A stretch of 64,000 nucleotides of DNA from Cesiribacter sp. SM1 (lineage in GTDB: Bacteria; Bacteroidota; Bacteroidia; Cytophagales; Cyclobacteriaceae). Numbering within the stretch: position 1 is the stretch's first letter; every line of letters starts with the position of its first letter. Below, in pieces: positions 61,694-64,000 of the stretch. The notes beneath the pieces were generated by a model. That model ran no database searches and was not told the origin of the DNA. It saw nothing but the letters and a program-made list of their open reading frames with translations. The position numbers and the translations under genes are program-made. The stretch spans positions 124,001-188,000 of the forward strand of contig NZ_JAHXBU010000094.1 in the NCBI RefSeq assembly GCF_020178975.1, read 5' to 3'.

Positions 61694-64000
61694 TTACCGC
61701 ACTACAGCCAGCTTGCCCACCAATGCTTCGGTACCCAGGGCATTGGCACTAAAAACAAGATATACCCCGGTGGCCACTTCATTCCCCCGGCTGTCGCGCA
61801 GGTCCCAGGCGGCGGTGCCACCCTCGGCTTCCAGTTCGCGCACCAGGTAACCTGCCGTATTGGTGATCTTTACAACAGCATCCTGCACCAGGCCTGTAAT
61901 ACCCACTTGCCCCCGGTAGCCGGGGCGCACCGGGTTCGGAAAAATTTTAATGGCAGCCGCATGGGTACTTCCTCCGGTGGTGGCACCACTCCGGTAACTC
62001 ACCAGACCCTGGTCGGTAGCAATAAACACCTCGCCTGTTTGCCCGTGTATGGCAATAGCCTGTATGTTGTTAGAGGGCAGCGGGCTATTTGCAGTAGTAA
62101 AATGCTGATAGAGTGTATCGCCGGCATCGCCCACCAGCCAAACACCACTGCGGGTGCCTATCCATTTACGATTACCCCCATCTACTGCTATGGCCGTAAT
62201 GAGCGATTCGTCAAGCAGGGGCCTCTGCTGATAGACAGGCAAAGCTGCATCAACATCAGCACTTGATAGCACTGCTGCCGGGTTGGTAACATAAACAACA
62301 CCATCCTGCGTACCCACCCAGACGCTTCCTTCAAGATCTTCCTGCAGGCTATACACCTGGTTTGCAGTTAATCCGCCGGTACCCAGGTTACGGTTCAGGC
62401 TTCGTACATCAGGCTGTTTCTCCGGATTAAATACCAATATACCTTCTGCACTGGCAGCAGCCGGCCGCAGCCGCAACCATATATCATTGGTGTAGGGAAT
62501 GATAAGCTGCTGAGCCAGGGCAGCAGTACTGTTCCCGGCCAGGTATGCCTGCCAGCTCTCCTCCGATGGATTAAAGCGGTGCAAAGGACGGCTGCTGTTG
62601 TAGCTGCTCATCCACACTCTTCCCTCACTATCAACCCCCACACCACTTAGCAGCACCCTGTCGGGCAGATCCCTGGCGCCAGTAAAGCTTACCCCTTCGG
62701 TATTCAGGCCGTAGAGTATAAAAGCATCATCTTCGGGACGCCACGAGAGCAGGCCATCGGAATAAGAAGCCAGGTACCAGCTGTTATCTGCCGTTGAAAA
62801 AGCAGCCGCTACCAGGTCCCGCGCCTCTGGCATAGGGTGGCTTCCTGCCCGTTGCTGCGGATGGTAGTTAGTCCAGCCCCGGGTGGTAGTAAAAGTACTG
62901 AAGCCCCGGGTGCCCAGCGGATTTCCGCTGGCGGTATAGCCACCATAAAGTGCCACCATCTGGCCGTTGGCAAACTGCAGGCTGTTAACTGCATCGCTCA
63001 GTGGCCCATCGGGGCTCCTTCGTGCAAAACTACCTTCTGTGTTGGTAAGCAGGCCATTGAAAGCATCGCCCACCCAATAAAAACCGGCAGCATCCTGCAC
63101 TGCAGTTACTGGCTCAATTATAAGATCCGAACTTATTCTGTTATAAGTTTGCTGCCCGGGCAGATAGCGGTAAACGGCCCTTTCAGTGGTAATGATGAGG
63201 GCATCACCCCCTGCTGCAGCCTGCAAGTCAGTAATGCCACCCTCTTCATTAAAAGCAGCAGGCAACCATGTCGCACCCTGCTTCTGGTAAAGCCCTCCGG
63301 CACGGTTTGCCGCCCACAGCTGCTCCCCTAAGGCTACCACAAAGTGAGTACCCTCTTCTGGCAGACCACTGTTTGCCCCATAACGCTGCCAGCTGCTGAA
63401 ATCATTCAGGTTAACGCTGCTGCTTATCCTGTTTGCTATCAGGCCGGCATCGGTGGCTGCATAGAGGCTATCGTTCAGCACCGCGAGGCTATATACCCCT
63501 GCCCGTGTGCCGCCGGGGCCGAGGTTCAGGTAGCTGTCGGCCAGCCGTGCCTGTGCCAGCTGCAGAATGCTGATGCCGTAATCCGTAGCCAGTATGGCCG
63601 AATCGCCGCGAAAAGCCGTACCCCGAATGGTTTTACTGCCACTGATACTGGCAGTGCTGATGGTGGGAATGTTGGTAACCCTGCCATCCTGAAGCAAATC
63701 GATATTACCGCTGCCATAGCCGATAAGCAGGAGATTGCTTTGCTCCTGCCACAGAAGTGTACTTACGCCAACATCGTTAAAGCCCCGGAGTGGCCCCAGC
63801 TCCACAATTTCAGCCGAAGCTTTATCGTAATAAAAAAAACCGTTTTCACTGGCTGCATACACCCTGCTGCCCGCCAGTGCCACTTCCTGCACCTGTGCAT
63901 AGGAAAAATGGGTTCGCCAGCTGCCAATGGGTATATCTCCCTGCGCCCGGGCTGTAGCAGAAAAAAATAGTAGCAGCAATAGGGGCAGCAGCTTAGTCAT
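61694..64000 (-). CDS. porZ: Type IX secretion protein PorZ (propeller protein with sorting domain)
   Basis: 768 residues; the ATG is the last three bases of the window, and the signal peptide MTKLLPLLLLLFFSATARAQ shows the gene is complete. Seen: two beta-propeller stretches with repeats such as VYAASENGFFYY, LWAANRAGGLYQ and SVWVGTQDGVVYV, a beta-sandwich region, and a C-terminal type A sorting domain beginning IKIFPNPV and ending in LVGKLAVVR. Known: PorZ belongs to the cell-surface attachment complex that couples cargo to A-LPS in type IX secretion. Upstream of recO by 76 bases. Confidence 0.92.
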   Translation of the reverse strand: MTKLLPLLLLLFFSATARAQGDIPIGSWRTHFSYAQVQEVALAGSRVYAASENGFFYYDKASAEIVELGPLRGFNDVGVSTLLWQEQSNLLLIGYGSGNIDLLQDGRVTNIPTISTASISGSKTIRGTAFRGDSAILATDYGISILQLAQARLADSYLNLGPGGTRAGVYSLAVLNDSLYAATDAGLIANRISSSVNLNDFSSWQRYGANSGLPEEGTHFVVALGEQLWAANRAGGLYQKQGATWLPAAFNEEGGITDLQAAAGGDALIITTERAVYRYLPGQQTYNRISSDLIIEPVTAVQDAAGFYWVGDAFNGLLTNTEGSFARRSPDGPLSDAVNSLQFANGQMVALYGGYTASGNPLGTRGFSTFTTTRGWTNYHPQQRAGSHPMPEARDLVAAAFSTADNSWYLASYSDGLLSWRPEDDAFILYGLNTEGVSFTGARDLPDRVLLSGVGVDSEGRVWMSSYNSSRPLHRFNPSEESWQAYLAGNSTAALAQQLIIPYTNDIWLRLRPAAASAEGILVFNPEKQPDVRSLNRNLGTGGLTANQVYSLQEDLEGSVWVGTQDGVVYVTNPAAVLSSADVDAALPVYQQRPLLDESLITAIAVDGGNRKWIGTRSGVWLVGDAGDTLYQHFTTANSPLPSNNIQAIAIHGQTGEVFIATDQGLVSYRSGATTGGSTHAAAIKIFPNPVRPGYRGQVGITGLVQDAVVKITNTAGYLVRELEAEGGTAAWDLRDSRGNEVATGVYLVFSANALGTEALVGKLAVVR

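Noticed and set aside
1-64000. tRNA, rRNA, CRISPR, IS elements, phage or conjugation genes
   Set aside because: Looked for and not seen; repeats found are short intergenic elements without transposase genes.

Overview
The window reads as chromosomal DNA of a pigmented, aerobic member of the Bacteroidota, most likely order Cytophagales (inference). The support is a type IX secretion protein (PorZ) with a C-terminal sorting domain, SusC/TonB-type receptors with carboxypeptidase-like N-terminal domains, promoters matching the Bacteroidota pattern (TTG or TTTG near -33, TAnnTTTG near -7), families typical of the phylum (DUF4783, DUF4286, DUF4230, DUF6155, DUF3050), few Shine-Dalgarno sites, and a carotenoid set with CruF, CrtW and CrtZ. 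I see no tRNA, rRNA, CRISPR array, insertion sequence or prophage. About 53 protein genes are supported; two touch the window edges (an ABC exporter cut at the left, PorZ starting on the last base).

Layout. 1-10.7 kb: ABC exporter, DUF3050 and DUF6155 proteins, a giant CheB-CheR-PAS histidine kinase overlapping its response regulator, a stand-alone CheB with a zinc-ribbon-like tail, a Nudix hydrolase and a DUF5996 protein. 10.7-13.1 kb: a TonB-dependent receptor. 13.2-20.3 kb: the carotenoid island, all on the minus strand, as two operons: ECF sigma-crtI-crtB-ispH-crtW, and cruF-crtZ-merR/B12. 20.3-30.2 kb: small metabolic and envelope genes, an S9 peptidase lipoprotein, a secreted Hint-domain protein, hemB and a tandem pair of outer-membrane barrels. 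30.3-34.8 kb: sbcD-sbcC. 35-47 kb: a GT39-like membrane glycosyltransferase, gpmI, DUF4783, nadC, an MFS transporter whose 3' end runs antisense through a barrel gene, recX, an ALDH7-type dehydrogenase and a response regulator. 47.4-57.7 kb: a helical protein of unknown function, a multi-PAS kinase, a large TonB receptor, a 1-kb spacer with a candidate small RNA, and a LytS/LytTR two-component pair. 57.8-64 kb: GH26 mannanase, a small helical protein, and porZ-recO-hemW.

The most notable system is the light/B12-type control of pigment synthesis. The last gene of the cruF operon encodes a MerR regulator with a B12-binding domain that keeps the W-x9-EH motif of the CarH/LitR photoreceptors; the first gene of the other operon encodes an ECF sigma factor. 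The spacers upstream of both operons share a spaced palindrome (AGACTT-TGTnn-AAGT), which in one case touches the predicted -33 element. This looks like a Bacteroidota counterpart of the LitR-LitS circuit, with a candidate operator visible. Pathway content fits a monocyclic keto-hydroxy carotenoid such as flexixanthin, but no lycopene cyclase or CrtD is present here.

Other leads are a dispersed intergenic repeat family, an exported Hint protein lacking the terminal His-Asn, patchy sequence homogenisation between the paired barrel genes, and a possible structured small RNA at about 55.5-55.7 kb.
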